Notes under the pieces: model-generated
The model's database searches: none
The model's input: the letters and a program-made list of their open reading frames with translations, nothing else
What the model was told of the DNA's origin: nothing
Shown here: in pieces, positions 43,994-52,646 of the stretch
How the letters are laid out: each line of letters opens with the position of its first letter
How positions within the stretch are numbered: position 1 is the stretch's first letter
From: JAAYAE01 sp963678395
GTDB lineage: Bacteria > Bacillota > Negativicutes > Acidaminococcales > Acidaminococcaceae
Direction of reading: 5' to 3'
Assembly (NCBI GenBank): GCA_963678395.1
Contig: OY782827.1
Span: forward strand, 248,001-312,000
Length of the DNA: 64,000 bases
Made by a program: the position numbers and the translations under genes

Positions 43994-45214
43994 ATGAAAA
44001 AACCAGAACTTTTAGCTCCGGCAGGGAGTATGGAAAAATGTAAAATGGCCTTGCTCTATGGCGCTGATGCTGTATATTTGGGCGGCAAAAGTTTTGGTCT
44101 TAGGGCCTTTGCCAGCAATTTTTCCCTAGAAGACATAAAAATAGCGGTAGAGTTTGCCCATAGTTTGGGTAAAAAGGTCTATGTTACAGTTAATATTTTT
44201 CCGCACAACGAGGATTTGGCGGCGTTGCCGGAATATTTACAAGCTTTAGCATTGGCTAAAATTGATGCACTTTTGATTTCAGATTTCGGTGTATGGTCTT
44301 TAGCTAGAAAACTTGTGCCTAATATGCCTTTGCATGTTAGCACTCAAGCCAATGCTTGTAATTGGGCAGCAGTTAACGCTTGGCAAGAATTAGGTGCAGA
44401 ACGGGTTGTTTTAGCAAGGGAATTATCCTTAGAAGAAATGCGAGAAATAAGAGAAAAATGCCAAGTGGAATTAGAAGCCTTCGTACATGGGGCCATGTGC
44501 ATCTCCTACTCAGGGCGTTGCCTTTTAAGTAGCTATTTTACAGGACGTGATGGAAATCGTGGAGCCTGTGCGCAAGTTTGCCGCTGGGAGTTCCAGCTAA
44601 AAGAAAAAAATCGCCCTGGAGAGACTTTTGATATTGCTGAAGATGAGAGGGGCTCTTATGTTTTAAATTCTAAGGATCTTTGCTTAATAGATTATCTACC
44701 ACAATTGATTAGTGGTGGAATTGCTAGCTTAAAAATAGAGGGGCGCATGAAAAGTGTACACTATGTAGCTACTGTCGTAAGCACTTACCGTAAGGCTATA
44801 GATAGTTATTGTGCTGACCCTGAAAACTATAGGGTAAATCCCTCTTGGCGACAAGAGCTGGAGAAAGTTTCACACAGGCCTTATACAGATGGCTTTGCTG
44901 TACATAAGCCGGATACTAATGGTCAGGTTTATACAACTTCTTCTTATGAACAAACTCATGACTTTGTAGGTATTGTACGTTCTTATGATAAGGCGACTAA
45001 AAGAGCAATAATTGAACAACGCAATAATGTTATTAATGGGGCTGTTTTGGAAGTATTAACCCCTAAAGGCGAAATATTTTCTTTGCAACTTGCGGACATG
45101 CGCAATGAAAAGAATGAACCTATTGGGGTAGCACCACATGCGCAAATGTTATTTACTATTGCTACGGACTGTCCCTTGCCTAAATATTCCTTGCTAAGAA
45201 AGGAGATACGTTAA
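43994..45214 (+). CDS. trhP: U32-family tRNA hydroxylation protein TrhP
   Basis: A peptidase-U32 family protein of 406 residues. Signatures are PELLAPAGSMEKCKMALLYG at the start, YLGGKSFGLRAFASNF, and AMCISYSGRCLLSSYFTGRD followed by GACAQVCRW, whose cysteines probably bind a cluster or metal. In E. coli and B. subtilis (yrrN/yrrO) TrhP proteins use prephenate to hydroxylate wobble U34 of tRNA. The same neighbourhood (ruvX-mltG) supports that role over proteolysis. ATG 43994 with AGGGG 5 bases upstream matches the family N-terminus; ATG 43949 is a longer alternative. Confidence 0.87.
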   Translation: MKKPELLAPAGSMEKCKMALLYGADAVYLGGKSFGLRAFASNFSLEDIKIAVEFAHSLGKKVYVTVNIFPHNEDLAALPEYLQALALAKIDALLISDFGVWSLARKLVPNMPLHVSTQANACNWAAVNAWQELGAERVVLARELSLEEMREIREKCQVELEAFVHGAMCISYSGRCLLSSYFTGRDGNRGACAQVCRWEFQLKEKNRPGETFDIAEDERGSYVLNSKDLCLIDYLPQLISGGIASLKIEGRMKSVHYVATVVSTYRKAIDSYCADPENYRVNPSWRQELEKVSHRPYTDGFAVHKPDTNGQVYTTSSYEQTHDFVGIVRSYDKATKRAIIEQRNNVINGAVLEVLTPKGEIFSLQLADMRNEKNEPIGVAPHAQMLFTIATDCPLPKYSLLRKEIR

Positions 45215-45215
45215 T

Positions 45216-45437
45216 ATGTCTGCTAGTATATTATATTTGCAGGTAGGACCATCTTTAATAACAGATGTAAATCGTATTTTTGAAGGTTATGAATATTTAG
45301 CCTTAGTTAGTACCGTGGACAGAGCAAAAGGAATTCTTAAATTAAGAGCAACTCCTGATACTATGCCTGAAGTAAAAGAAATAGTAGAGCATTTACCTGT
45401 ATTTGTACAAGTTTTAACGGATTTTAAGGAAGTTTAA
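45216..45437 (+). CDS. small DUF4911-like protein
   Basis: A 73-residue protein with no signal peptide or membrane segment. The pattern (VGPSLITDVNRIFEGYEYLA, then a beta-rich half with KGILKLRATPDT) fits DUF4911 and may be a small ferredoxin-like fold. I do not recognise a function. It begins 1 base after trhP with AAGGAG, so it is translationally coupled, and could be an accessory of tRNA hydroxylation (speculative). Confidence 0.65.
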   Translation: MSASILYLQVGPSLITDVNRIFEGYEYLALVSTVDRAKGILKLRATPDTMPEVKEIVEHLPVFVQVLTDFKEV

Positions 45438-45510
45438 TAGGCAAATGCTCTAAAATATGATAAAATAATCAGGTGATTTTACGCGGTGAAAAACGTGGGA
45501 AGGTGACATA

Positions 45511-46566
45511 TTGACTCCAATAGAAAAACTGCTTGTTTTTTTGGATGAGCAGAAAGTAGCAGGAATTTTTATTAAGGGAGATATCTCTATACGCTATTTT
45601 ACAGGATTTACTGGTGGTGATAGCCTTTTATATGTAGATGATAAGCATAAGATAATTATCACTGACTCTCGTTATATTTTGCAAGCAAAAAATGAAGCTC
45701 TTGAGTGCGAAATTGTTGAACATAAAGGTGGCTTTTGGTCCGAGGTTGCAAAATTAAACCTTTGTGGTGATTTTGCTTTAGATGGAGACTATTTTTCTTA
45801 TTCAGAACAATGCGCATTAGCGGCAGCAGTGCCCAATGTTACATTTAAAAATATTAATTTAGTTTCTCTTCGCCAAGTTAAAACTCAAAGGGAACTAGAC
45901 CTCATTATTAAAGCAGTAGAAATTTCAGATACAGCCTTCGCCCAGCTTATTCCATGTATTAAAGAAGGAGTAAGCGAAATGGAGCTGGCTGCACAGTTGG
46001 AATTTAATATGCGCAAATTGGGATCTGAAGGCGTTGCCTTTGAAACTATTGTAGCCTCCGGTGCCAGAAGTGCTTTACCACATGGTCTTGCTACAGGAAA
46101 ATTGGTGATAAAGGGTGATTTTATAACCTTTGATTTTGGCGCAGTTTACCAAGGTTATCGTTCAGACATTACACGCACACTTGTCATGGGCAGGGCTTTG
46201 GATTGGCAACGAGATATTTATGAAATAGTTCTGCAGGCAAATTTACTAGGTGAAAGTACCGTGAAAAGTGGAATAACTGGTTACGAAGTAGATGCTAAGG
46301 TACGCAAATTTATAGCTGATAGTGGTTATGGAGCGTATTTTGAACATGGTCTAGGACATGGTGTGGGATTAGATATTCATGAAAAACCGGTGCTTTCACG
46401 TAGTGGCGGCGAAGTATTATTACCGGTAAATTCAGTAGTAACAGTAGAACCAGGGATATACATACCCGGTAAAGGCGGGGTTCGTATAGAAGATACAGTG
46501 GTTGTAACACAAGAGGGGTGCCATGTTTTGACGGCTACGCCAAAGCAACTGCAAGAAATCGGTTAA
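45511..46566 (+). CDS. M24 family Xaa-Pro peptidase
   Basis: A creatinase N-terminal domain followed by a pita-bread metallopeptidase domain. Metal-binding residues are in FDFGAVYQGYRSDITRT (two Asp), FEHGLGHGVGLDIHE (His), TVEPGIY (Glu) and GVRIEDTV (Glu). It cleaves N-terminal X-Pro bonds in the cytoplasm. The length of 351 residues fits B. subtilis YqhT, which also precedes efp. It uses a TTG start with AAGGTG about 5 bases upstream; no ATG is available. Confidence 0.92.
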   Translation: MTPIEKLLVFLDEQKVAGIFIKGDISIRYFTGFTGGDSLLYVDDKHKIIITDSRYILQAKNEALECEIVEHKGGFWSEVAKLNLCGDFALDGDYFSYSEQCALAAAVPNVTFKNINLVSLRQVKTQRELDLIIKAVEISDTAFAQLIPCIKEGVSEMELAAQLEFNMRKLGSEGVAFETIVASGARSALPHGLATGKLVIKGDFITFDFGAVYQGYRSDITRTLVMGRALDWQRDIYEIVLQANLLGESTVKSGITGYEVDAKVRKFIADSGYGAYFEHGLGHGVGLDIHEKPVLSRSGGEVLLPVNSVVTVEPGIYIPGKGGVRIEDTVVVTQEGCHVLTATPKQLQEIG

Positions 46567-46593
46567 TACTTATTAAAATTTGGAGGTTATTTT

Positions 46594-47151
46594 ATGATTT
46601 CAACGAATGAATTCAAGACAAATGTAACAGTAACAATTGATGGCGATGCATGGCAAGTTGTTGAATTTCAACATGTAAAACCAGGTAAAGGAGCAGCTTT
46701 TGTTAGAGCTAAGATGCGTAATCTTTGTGCCGGTTCCGTAGTCGAAAGAACTTTTAATGCAGGCGAACGTTTACCAAAAGCTCATGTAGAGCGTCGTGAG
46801 ATGCAATTTCTTTATGAAGCTGATGGCAGCTATTGCTTCATAGATAATGAAAGTTTTGAACAATCTGAGCTTACTAAGGAGCAATTGGGAAACTCTGTTA
46901 ATTTTTTGAAAGAAAATATGGATGTTAAAATCATGGTTTATGAAGGACGCATATTAGGTATTGATTTGCCTAACACGGTGGAATTGACTGTGGCTGAGAC
47001 AGATCCTGGTATCCGTGGAGATACGGCTACAGGTGGCAGCAAAAACGCTAAAATGGATACCGGCTATGTTGTAAAGGTGCCTTTGTTTATTAATGAAGGC
47101 GACGTACTTAGAATTGATACTCGTAGCGGTGAATATATCGAAAGAGCATAA
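46594..47151 (+). CDS. efp: elongation factor P
   Basis: A translation factor that relieves ribosome stalling at polyproline. Three beta-barrel domains and 185 residues; the modified loop is HVKPGKGAAF with Lys32. C-terminal GDVLRIDTRSGEYIERA is the family signature. GGAGG precedes the ATG. It lies 27 bases after the Xaa-Pro peptidase gene, a functional link through proline. No clear terminator separates it from the convergent dehydrogenase gene. Confidence 0.97.
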   Translation: MISTNEFKTNVTVTIDGDAWQVVEFQHVKPGKGAAFVRAKMRNLCAGSVVERTFNAGERLPKAHVERREMQFLYEADGSYCFIDNESFEQSELTKEQLGNSVNFLKENMDVKIMVYEGRILGIDLPNTVELTVAETDPGIRGDTATGGSKNAKMDTGYVVKVPLFINEGDVLRIDTRSGEYIERA

Positions 47152-47178
47152 ATAAAACAAAAAAAGCTTATAATACAA

Positions 47179-48135
47179 TTATTGCGCTTGAGGTATTTTT
47201 TCAGACTTAGCAATATTTAAACGAATTTTCTCGCAACAAGCTTTAAATTCTTTTAGTTCCTCAGGAGGCAGTTTATACTCTATAACTTCTTCTATACCAT
47301 TGCCACCAATAAGAGCCGGACAACCAGCGAAAATACCGCTTTCACCGTATTCTCCTTCCAAGGGAGCACTACTTGCCATAATACGTTTTTCGTCATGATA
47401 AATGGTATTAACCATCATAGCGGCAACTGAACAAATACCATATTCAGTACAATGTTTGCCACTATAAGTAACCCAGCCACCATTAATAGTGCGTTCACGA
47501 ATTTCAGATTTATTAAAAGTGAATTTAGGATTTTTTTCCAGGTCGGCTAAAGGCTTGCCACCAAAATTAATTAAAGACCAAGGTACCATCTGAGCAGCAC
47601 CATGTTCGCCCATCATATAGGCAGTAATAGATTTATGATCGATACCTGTTTGCTGTGCAATTGCTGAAACTAGCCTTGAAGTATCAAGGCCTGTTCCGGT
47701 GCCCATAACATGTCCCTTTGGCAGATTGCTTAGTTTGGCAATAAGAGCGGTAATTACATCACAAGGGTTAGTAATGTTTATATAATAGCCCTTAAATCCA
47801 CCTGCTTTAATTTTAGGAATATAATTTTTTACTTGCGCAACGGTGAAATCCATTTCATCGTCACGGTTACCGGTGGCACAAAGAGCAATGTCGCCAATAC
47901 TATTAACAATTATGTCACATTTATTCAATTCCTCATAAGTTGCAATTTGATAATCAACATGATGAGGCATAAATTTTACGGCATCCATCAAATCTTGACG
48001 TTCACTAATTAGTTTCTCTTGGTTTTTGTCGCAGAGCAATATTTCATCTGCAAATCCTTGAATACCAAGAGAATAGGCAACGTGAGCGCCTACATGACCA
48101 AGGCCGACAACACCAACACTTTTTTTTTATACCAT
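47179..48135 (-). pseudogene. lactate/malate-family dehydrogenase, nonsense codon 3
   Basis: An NAD-dependent 2-hydroxyacid dehydrogenase of the L-lactate/malate/hydroxyisocaproate type. The Rossmann start VGVVGLGHVGAHVAYSLG is encoded upstream of the longest open frame, and INITNPCD, catalytic MGEHGAAQ and GTGTGLDTSRL follow. Starting at the ATG at 48135, 8 bases beyond a GGAGAG, the frame is 318 residues, the right length. Codon 3 is TAA (48127-48129), just before a run of lysine codons; AAA to TAA would explain it. Only a weak internal TTG (48039) could restart, losing the NAD loop. It is a pseudogene, a base-call error, or a gene read through at low level. The substrate is not certain. 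Confidence 0.8.
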
Positions 48136-48320
48136 TTTAGAATATCTCTCCTTTAAAATAAAAATATAAACATATAATGTATTAATTCGTTATATTTGGG
48201 AAAATTCCTCTAAAAACACAAAAAAGTAAAAATAAGATTTAAATTTAAATAAAAATGTAAAATATAGCACACCAAATTAGAATTTAATATTGGTAAATTA
48301 GCCTAAAAGTTTTGGCTAAC

Positions 48321-48353
48321 AAAAAAAGACTCTCGTAAATCCGAGAGTCTTTT
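48321..48353 (-). terminator. terminator of the tRNA-Pro gene
   Basis: AAAGACTCTCG/CGAGAGTCTTT stem with a 6-base loop; on the minus strand it ends in T7. From here to the dehydrogenase start (48136-48320) the sequence is very AT-rich with no gene; a promoter is expected but none stands out. Confidence 0.9.
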
Positions 48354-48361
48354 AATTTTAA

Positions 48362-48438
48362 TGGTCGGGGTGACAGGATTCGAACCTGCGGCCTCTTAGT
48401 CCCGAACCAAGCGCGCTACCAAACTGCGCTACACCCCG
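48362..48438 (-). tRNA. tRNA-Pro(CGG)
   Basis: A full cloverleaf on the minus strand: acceptor CGGGGTG pairs with CACCCCG, D arm GCGC-AGTTTGGTA-GCGC, anticodon stem CTTGG/CTAAG with loop TTCGGGA (anticodon CGG, reading CCG), and T arm CAGG-TTCGAAT-CCTG. CCA is encoded at 48362-48364. Confidence 0.97.
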
Positions 48439-48467
48439 TTAATGCACTCACTTATTATAAAGGCTGG

Positions 48468-50123
48468 TCATGTGTTTGTCAAACTTAATTTCCCAAAAAT
48501 AGGAAATACCTGCAAGCGAATCTCAAAAATTCGTTCCCAAGGTAAGGTGGCGTGGAAAGACAAATTTTGCAAATAATAAGCAGCGCTGTTATCTTTATAA
48601 AAAGGGTAACGACGTAGATTACTTAGTAACAATAATTTATTATAGATTGTAAGTTCTTTGTTGATGTAATTCTCTACTAAATTTGTATAGGGAGAAGTGT
48701 CTTCAATGCTCGCAATGCCGTTATAGTCAGCAAAAAGGCTAATTTTATGGCGAATTAATTTTTGGTAGGCCCAATCATCTAGAAATCTAGCACAGCTAAA
48801 CTTTAAATTTTCTGCATAAAGTGCAGGGAGGTCTTTTTGTGGTAAAAGCTGTTTTTGTCCGGTAAAAATAGTTGCTTGAGCTAAGGCCGTACCTATGGAA
48901 TTGCTGGCAGTGTTCCAACCGGCATAAGAAGCTAGTTGCACTAAAGGGGTGTTGTTAGCAATAAGATGGGGGAGCAGAGCTTCTGCACTGTCAAAATTCA
49001 TGGTTAAATCAACTAAAGCCAGTGGTTTTTGTGCTATGAGAGTTTTAACTTTATTTGCTATACGGCTATAGTCGATAGGCATGTTATCACCACAATAGAC
49101 AAAAAGAATAAAATCAGCGGCTTCTTTGTTGTAGACAATGGTACCATTAACTAAACTTACCTTATCGGCAACAATTTGCTGTAAATCAAGCGGAACAAAA
49201 GGAAGTATCATTTTAGCCATGGCGTCATTGCCGTACTCAATGTAAATCTTGGGGCTATAATTATTTTTTTGTGCGAATATCCTTGCTACGGCCAAGGTTC
49301 CTAATTCATCCGCACCTTGTGTAACGTGAAATTTATTTTGTAAGGGGAAGGTGCGCATATATTTTTCAATCTCAAGTCGATTATGATTGGGCAGACCAAA
49401 AGGTTGAGCATCATCTTGCCCAATAACTAAATCATCCAAATTTTCTTTGACGGCTACATCAGCCAACTTTTTATTGAAACGTGCATTTTCCCTATAAAGC
49501 TTAACATATTTCCATTTGATACCAGCAGGAATTTCTTGCTGCAGTTCTTTATATTGCTTTTGGTCATAAGGTACATTATGTATTTTTTTATCCATCAAAA
49601 TCGCCCATTGCATTAGATGCCATTGGTACCAACTATCCGGCAATATTTGATCACTGACTAGTAAACGGGGAATTATAGAGTAAATGTAGAAAAATTTAGT
49701 GGGGTTATCTTGCTTTATTGTTTGCAAGAATTGCAAAATTTCTTCTGCTTTATTTTTTGTTAAAGGCTGCAAGCGGGAATTTAACAGGCCGCCATGAGCT
49801 AATAAATCTATGGATATAATAGCACCATTAGTTTTAGAGATATTTTCTTTCAACCAAGAACTTATGGCTTTACTCTGGGCGGGTATTTCATATTTATCTA
49901 AAAGTTTCTTAGGAGGTAAAATAATATTCATGCCTGCTAAATGGCCTAATTCGGCTGTGAAATCTGTGCACGGCGGTCTGCTGTCTAGAGGCACAGTAGA
50001 TATAGAAACATTGGATTTGACGCCAGTAAATGCTATAGTGGTGCCACGAGGTGCTATAATATGATACAATGTTACTGCTAGTGCAATTAATAAAACTGAG
50101 CTGAAAATGAAGATTTTTTTCAC
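48468..50123 (-). CDS. DUF4127 family exported protein
   Basis: A 551-residue protein with an N-terminal signal or anchor helix (about residues 4-24). The start of the mature part, VSISTVPLDSRPPCTDFT, is the DUF4127 signature; IISIDLLAHGGLLNSR, IGQDDAQPFGLPN and ADELGTLAVAR follow. The family is widespread in Firmicutes, of unknown enzymatic function. A GTG start is used with AAGGAG upstream. It lies upstream of the tRNA-Pro gene and is divergent from rsmD. Confidence 0.8.
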   Translation of the reverse strand: MKKIFIFSSVLLIALAVTLYHIIAPRGTTIAFTGVKSNVSISTVPLDSRPPCTDFTAELGHLAGMNIILPPKKLLDKYEIPAQSKAISSWLKENISKTNGAIISIDLLAHGGLLNSRLQPLTKNKAEEILQFLQTIKQDNPTKFFYIYSIIPRLLVSDQILPDSWYQWHLMQWAILMDKKIHNVPYDQKQYKELQQEIPAGIKWKYVKLYRENARFNKKLADVAVKENLDDLVIGQDDAQPFGLPNHNRLEIEKYMRTFPLQNKFHVTQGADELGTLAVARIFAQKNNYSPKIYIEYGNDAMAKMILPFVPLDLQQIVADKVSLVNGTIVYNKEAADFILFVYCGDNMPIDYSRIANKVKTLIAQKPLALVDLTMNFDSAEALLPHLIANNTPLVQLASYAGWNTASNSIGTALAQATIFTGQKQLLPQKDLPALYAENLKFSCARFLDDWAYQKLIRHKISLFADYNGIASIEDTSPYTNLVENYINKELTIYNKLLLLSNLRRYPFYKDNSAAYYLQNLSFHATLPWERIFEIRLQVFPIFGKLSLTNT

Positions 50124-50184
50124 GTTAGTACTCCTTATTTTTAAGTTACAGTAATTATTATATTATATTTGGGGAGAAAATTAT

Positions 50185-50736
50185 ATGCGAATTATTACAG
50201 GCAAGGCGCGCGGGCTTAAACTAGTTACGCCTAAAGACTACAATGTAAGACCAACCGCTGACAGAATTAAGGAATCTTTATTCAATATTTTGTCTAGAAA
50301 AATTGCTGCCTCAAGGGTTCTAGATGCTTTTGCCGGTACCGGTAATTTAGGTCTGGAAGCGTGGAGTCGCGGTGCAGAACACATAGTTTTTGTTGACGAA
50401 AATGAGACTAGTATTAAGTTGGTTAAGGCTAATATTGCCAAAGCCAGAGCAGAAAAAGAAACCATAGTAATTAAAGGAAACATTTTAAATATTATGGGAA
50501 GTTTAAGCGAAAAAGGCGAGAAATTTGATATTATTTTTTCCGATCCGCCTTATAATAAGGGACTAAATGAGAAAGTATATAAAAATTTATTGCATAACCA
50601 GTTGCTTAAATCAGGTGGAATTTTAGTTTTAGAACATTCCGCTGCAGAAAACCCTGTAAATTATATACGCGAAACAGAGCAAATCCGTACACAAAAATAT
50701 GGAGATACCGGAATTTCTTTAATTATATGGAAATAA
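50185..50736 (+). CDS. rsmD: 16S rRNA (guanine966-N2)-methyltransferase RsmD
   Basis: A Rossmann SAM-dependent methyltransferase acting on 16S rRNA G966. MRIITGKARGLKL and RPTADRIKESLFNIL are family signatures; LDAFAGTGNLGLEA is the SAM motif and SDPPYNKG the catalytic DPPY motif. The length of 183 residues is typical. GGGGAG precedes the ATG. It is followed by coaD, the standard bacterial pair, though a promoter lies between them. Confidence 0.96.
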   Translation: MRIITGKARGLKLVTPKDYNVRPTADRIKESLFNILSRKIAASRVLDAFAGTGNLGLEAWSRGAEHIVFVDENETSIKLVKANIAKARAEKETIVIKGNILNIMGSLSEKGEKFDIIFSDPPYNKGLNEKVYKNLLHNQLLKSGGILVLEHSAAENPVNYIRETEQIRTQKYGDTGISLIIWK

Positions 50737-50747
50737 TAGAATATTTC

Positions 50748-50783
50748 TGCTATAATGTTAAGGAATTGTAAATAGAATTACAA
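50748..50783 (+). promoter_or_regulatory. coaD promoter with adjacent palindrome
   Basis: An extended -10 TGCTATAAT (TATAAT 50751-50756) lies in the rsmD-coaD gap. Nine bases later is an 18-base dyad TTGTAA-N6-TTACAA (50766-50783), placed where a repressor would block initiation. It resembles Rex sites only loosely. Confidence 0.5.
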
Positions 50784-50809
50784 GCTCTAATTTAATTGGG
50801 AGGTGCAAA

Positions 50810-51298
50810 GTGCGTAGAGCAATTTGCCCGGGAAGTTTTGATCCGGTTACCAATGGCCATATTGATATTTTTGAACGGGCCAGTGTAATGTTTGATGAAA
50901 TTCTTATAAGTGTATTTACGAATCCCTTAAAAGACCATGCAATGTTTTCTATGGAAGAGCGCTTGGCCATGTTGCAAGAGGCTACAAAGCATATACCTAA
51001 TGCTAAGGTAACCTGTTTTTCAGGTTTGTTAAATGAATACTGTAGGCAGCAACAGACGCCATTTATAGTGAGAGGACTTAGAGCTTTTTCTGATTTTGAA
51101 TACGAATTTCAACGAGCCTTATTAATAAAAAAGATTGATCATAATTTAGAAACAGTTTTTATTATGACAAATGCTAAATATTCCTTTTTGAGTTCATCTA
51201 GTATAAGGGAATTAGCTGTATTTGGTGGCGATATTTCTGGATTAGTTCCGGAGTGTATAGAAGAAAAAATAAAGTGTCATGAGAATATTAAGCGCTAA
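50810..51298 (+). CDS. coaD: phosphopantetheine adenylyltransferase
   Basis: The penultimate step of coenzyme A synthesis, in the cytoplasm. The nucleotidyltransferase motif PGSFDPVTNGHIDI (with T/HxGH) and FIVRGLRAFSDFEYEF are intact, with SSSSIRELA near the C-terminus. The length of 162 residues is typical. A GTG start follows GGGAGGTG. The product supplies the cofactor for acyl carrier protein, whose gene lies downstream in the window. Confidence 0.96.
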   Translation: MRRAICPGSFDPVTNGHIDIFERASVMFDEILISVFTNPLKDHAMFSMEERLAMLQEATKHIPNAKVTCFSGLLNEYCRQQQTPFIVRGLRAFSDFEYEFQRALLIKKIDHNLETVFIMTNAKYSFLSSSSIRELAVFGGDISGLVPECIEEKIKCHENIKR

Positions 51299-51323
51299 AT
51301 ATTTGTGAGAGAGGTTGATAACC

Positions 51324-51854
51324 ATGGAATTAGACAAAATTTTGGATGAAATGGAAGGCATCATTCTGGAGGCTTCACGCATTCCCCTTATGGATAAGAT
51401 CATGGTGGATGAAGGAGAACTCACTATGGTTATGGACAAGTTACGTGCAGCTGTTCCTTTGGAAGTAAAACGTGCCCACGACTTGTTGGAAGAACAAAAA
51501 AATATCATAACCAATTCTCGTGCCGAAGCTGATCGTATTGTTGAGCAAGCTAAGGCAGAGGGAAATCGTTTAGTAGAATTGGCAAAAGCTGAAGCGGAAC
51601 GCTTGGTAAGAAATGAAGAAGTTGTCAAAATGGCTGAAGAAAAAGCCAATAGCATTATTGAAAATACACAACAGTATGACCGTGATATGCGCTCAGCTGC
51701 TGATGCTTATGCTGAAAAATTGCACAGAGAATCTATGCAGTACGCTTCTGACGTTTTCTCTTATTTAGAAGAAAACTTGCATAAAACGCTACAAGCCGTA
51801 CATGAGAATGGGAATGCTTTACGAGGTAATGACAACGATAATCAAGACAAATAG
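51324..51854 (+). CDS. coiled-coil protein of unknown function
   Basis: A 176-residue, highly charged, Ala/Glu-rich protein, almost entirely helical. The long central coiled coil (about residues 45-125) has repeated AEADRIVEQAKAE-like heptads. It has no membrane segment. It resembles ATP-synthase subunit b/V-type subunit H in composition and DivIVA/SepIVA proteins in style; actinobacterial SepIVA is also near coaD or yceD genes. That comparison is only suggestive. ATG 51324 has AGAGAGG 9 bases upstream. It lies between coaD and a patatin gene and is probably cotranscribed with them. Confidence 0.6.
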   Translation: MELDKILDEMEGIILEASRIPLMDKIMVDEGELTMVMDKLRAAVPLEVKRAHDLLEEQKNIITNSRAEADRIVEQAKAEGNRLVELAKAEAERLVRNEEVVKMAEEKANSIIENTQQYDRDMRSAADAYAEKLHRESMQYASDVFSYLEENLHKTLQAVHENGNALRGNDNDNQDK

Positions 51855-51866
51855 TAAGGTAGCACT

Positions 51867-52646
51867 ATGAAAAAAGTTGGATTGGCGCTCGGCTCAGGTG
51901 GGATACGCGGATTTGCGCATCTTGGGGTTTTAAGTGTTTTGGAAGAAAACAATATAAAGATAGATGTAATAGTTGGTTGTAGTATAGGCAGCCTTATCGG
52001 TGCATTATTTTGTTGTGGGCTTGATACTTCATCTATCATGAAATTAGCCAAGGGTCTCGGGAGAGACCCTTGGCTGGATTTTGTCGTACCTAAAATGGGT
52101 TTTATTAGTACGAAGAAAATTTATGAAATAATGAAATTATTGACTAAAGAACAAAAAATAGAGGAATTGTCCATTACTTTTGCTACGGTAGGCACTGATT
52201 TAAAAAGTGGTAAAGAGATTATTTTTACCAAGGGGCCTATAGCAGATGCAGTATGTGGCAGTATTTGTATACCGGGAGTTTTTGAACCCTATGAATACAA
52301 AAATATGTTGCTTGCAGATGGGGCCCTTTCTAATCCAACGCCTATAGATATAACTAAAAAATTGGGCGCGGAGGTGCTTATAGCCGTTGATATGGCACAA
52401 AGCGCCGTAGTAAGTGAAATAGATAACATGCAAAAAGTTATTGTACAGTCGTTAAAACTTATGGAAAAAAATTTGTTCCAATATCGCAACCTAGAAGAAA
52501 AGTGCCACGTGCTTATTCGCCCAACTTTTGCTGCTGGTGGTGTAAAGGGAATGACGGATTTTAGTAAGATGGATGAATACTTTTTAGCAGGCAGGAAAGC
52601 AGGTAAAAAAGCGTTGCCTGCTATTTTAAAACTTTTGTCTGAGTAG
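51867..52646 (+). CDS. patatin-like phospholipase (YlbK/RssA family)
   Basis: A serine hydrolase of the patatin fold. The oxyanion GSGGIRGFAHLGVL is at the N-terminus, nucleophile motif GCSIGS (G-x-S-x-G), and catalytic Asp in ADGALSNPTP. It probably acts on phospholipids or lysophospholipids. The length of 259 residues is typical of YlbK. It begins 12 bases after the coiled-coil gene. Its 3' end overlaps the convergent tmcAL gene by 26 bases. Confidence 0.88.
   Translation: MKKVGLALGSGGIRGFAHLGVLSVLEENNIKIDVIVGCSIGSLIGALFCCGLDTSSIMKLAKGLGRDPWLDFVVPKMGFISTKKIYEIMKLLTKEQKIEELSITFATVGTDLKSGKEIIFTKGPIADAVCGSICIPGVFEPYEYKNMLLADGALSNPTPIDITKKLGAEVLIAVDMAQSAVVSEIDNMQKVIVQSLKLMEKNLFQYRNLEEKCHVLIRPTFAAGGVKGMTDFSKMDEYFLAGRKAGKKALPAILKLLSE

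Noticed and set aside
48136..48320. Possible small RNA or gene in the AT-rich gap before the lactate/malate-type dehydrogenase
   Set aside because: No ribosome binding site with a frame, no stable hairpin besides the tRNA terminator, and no clear promoter.
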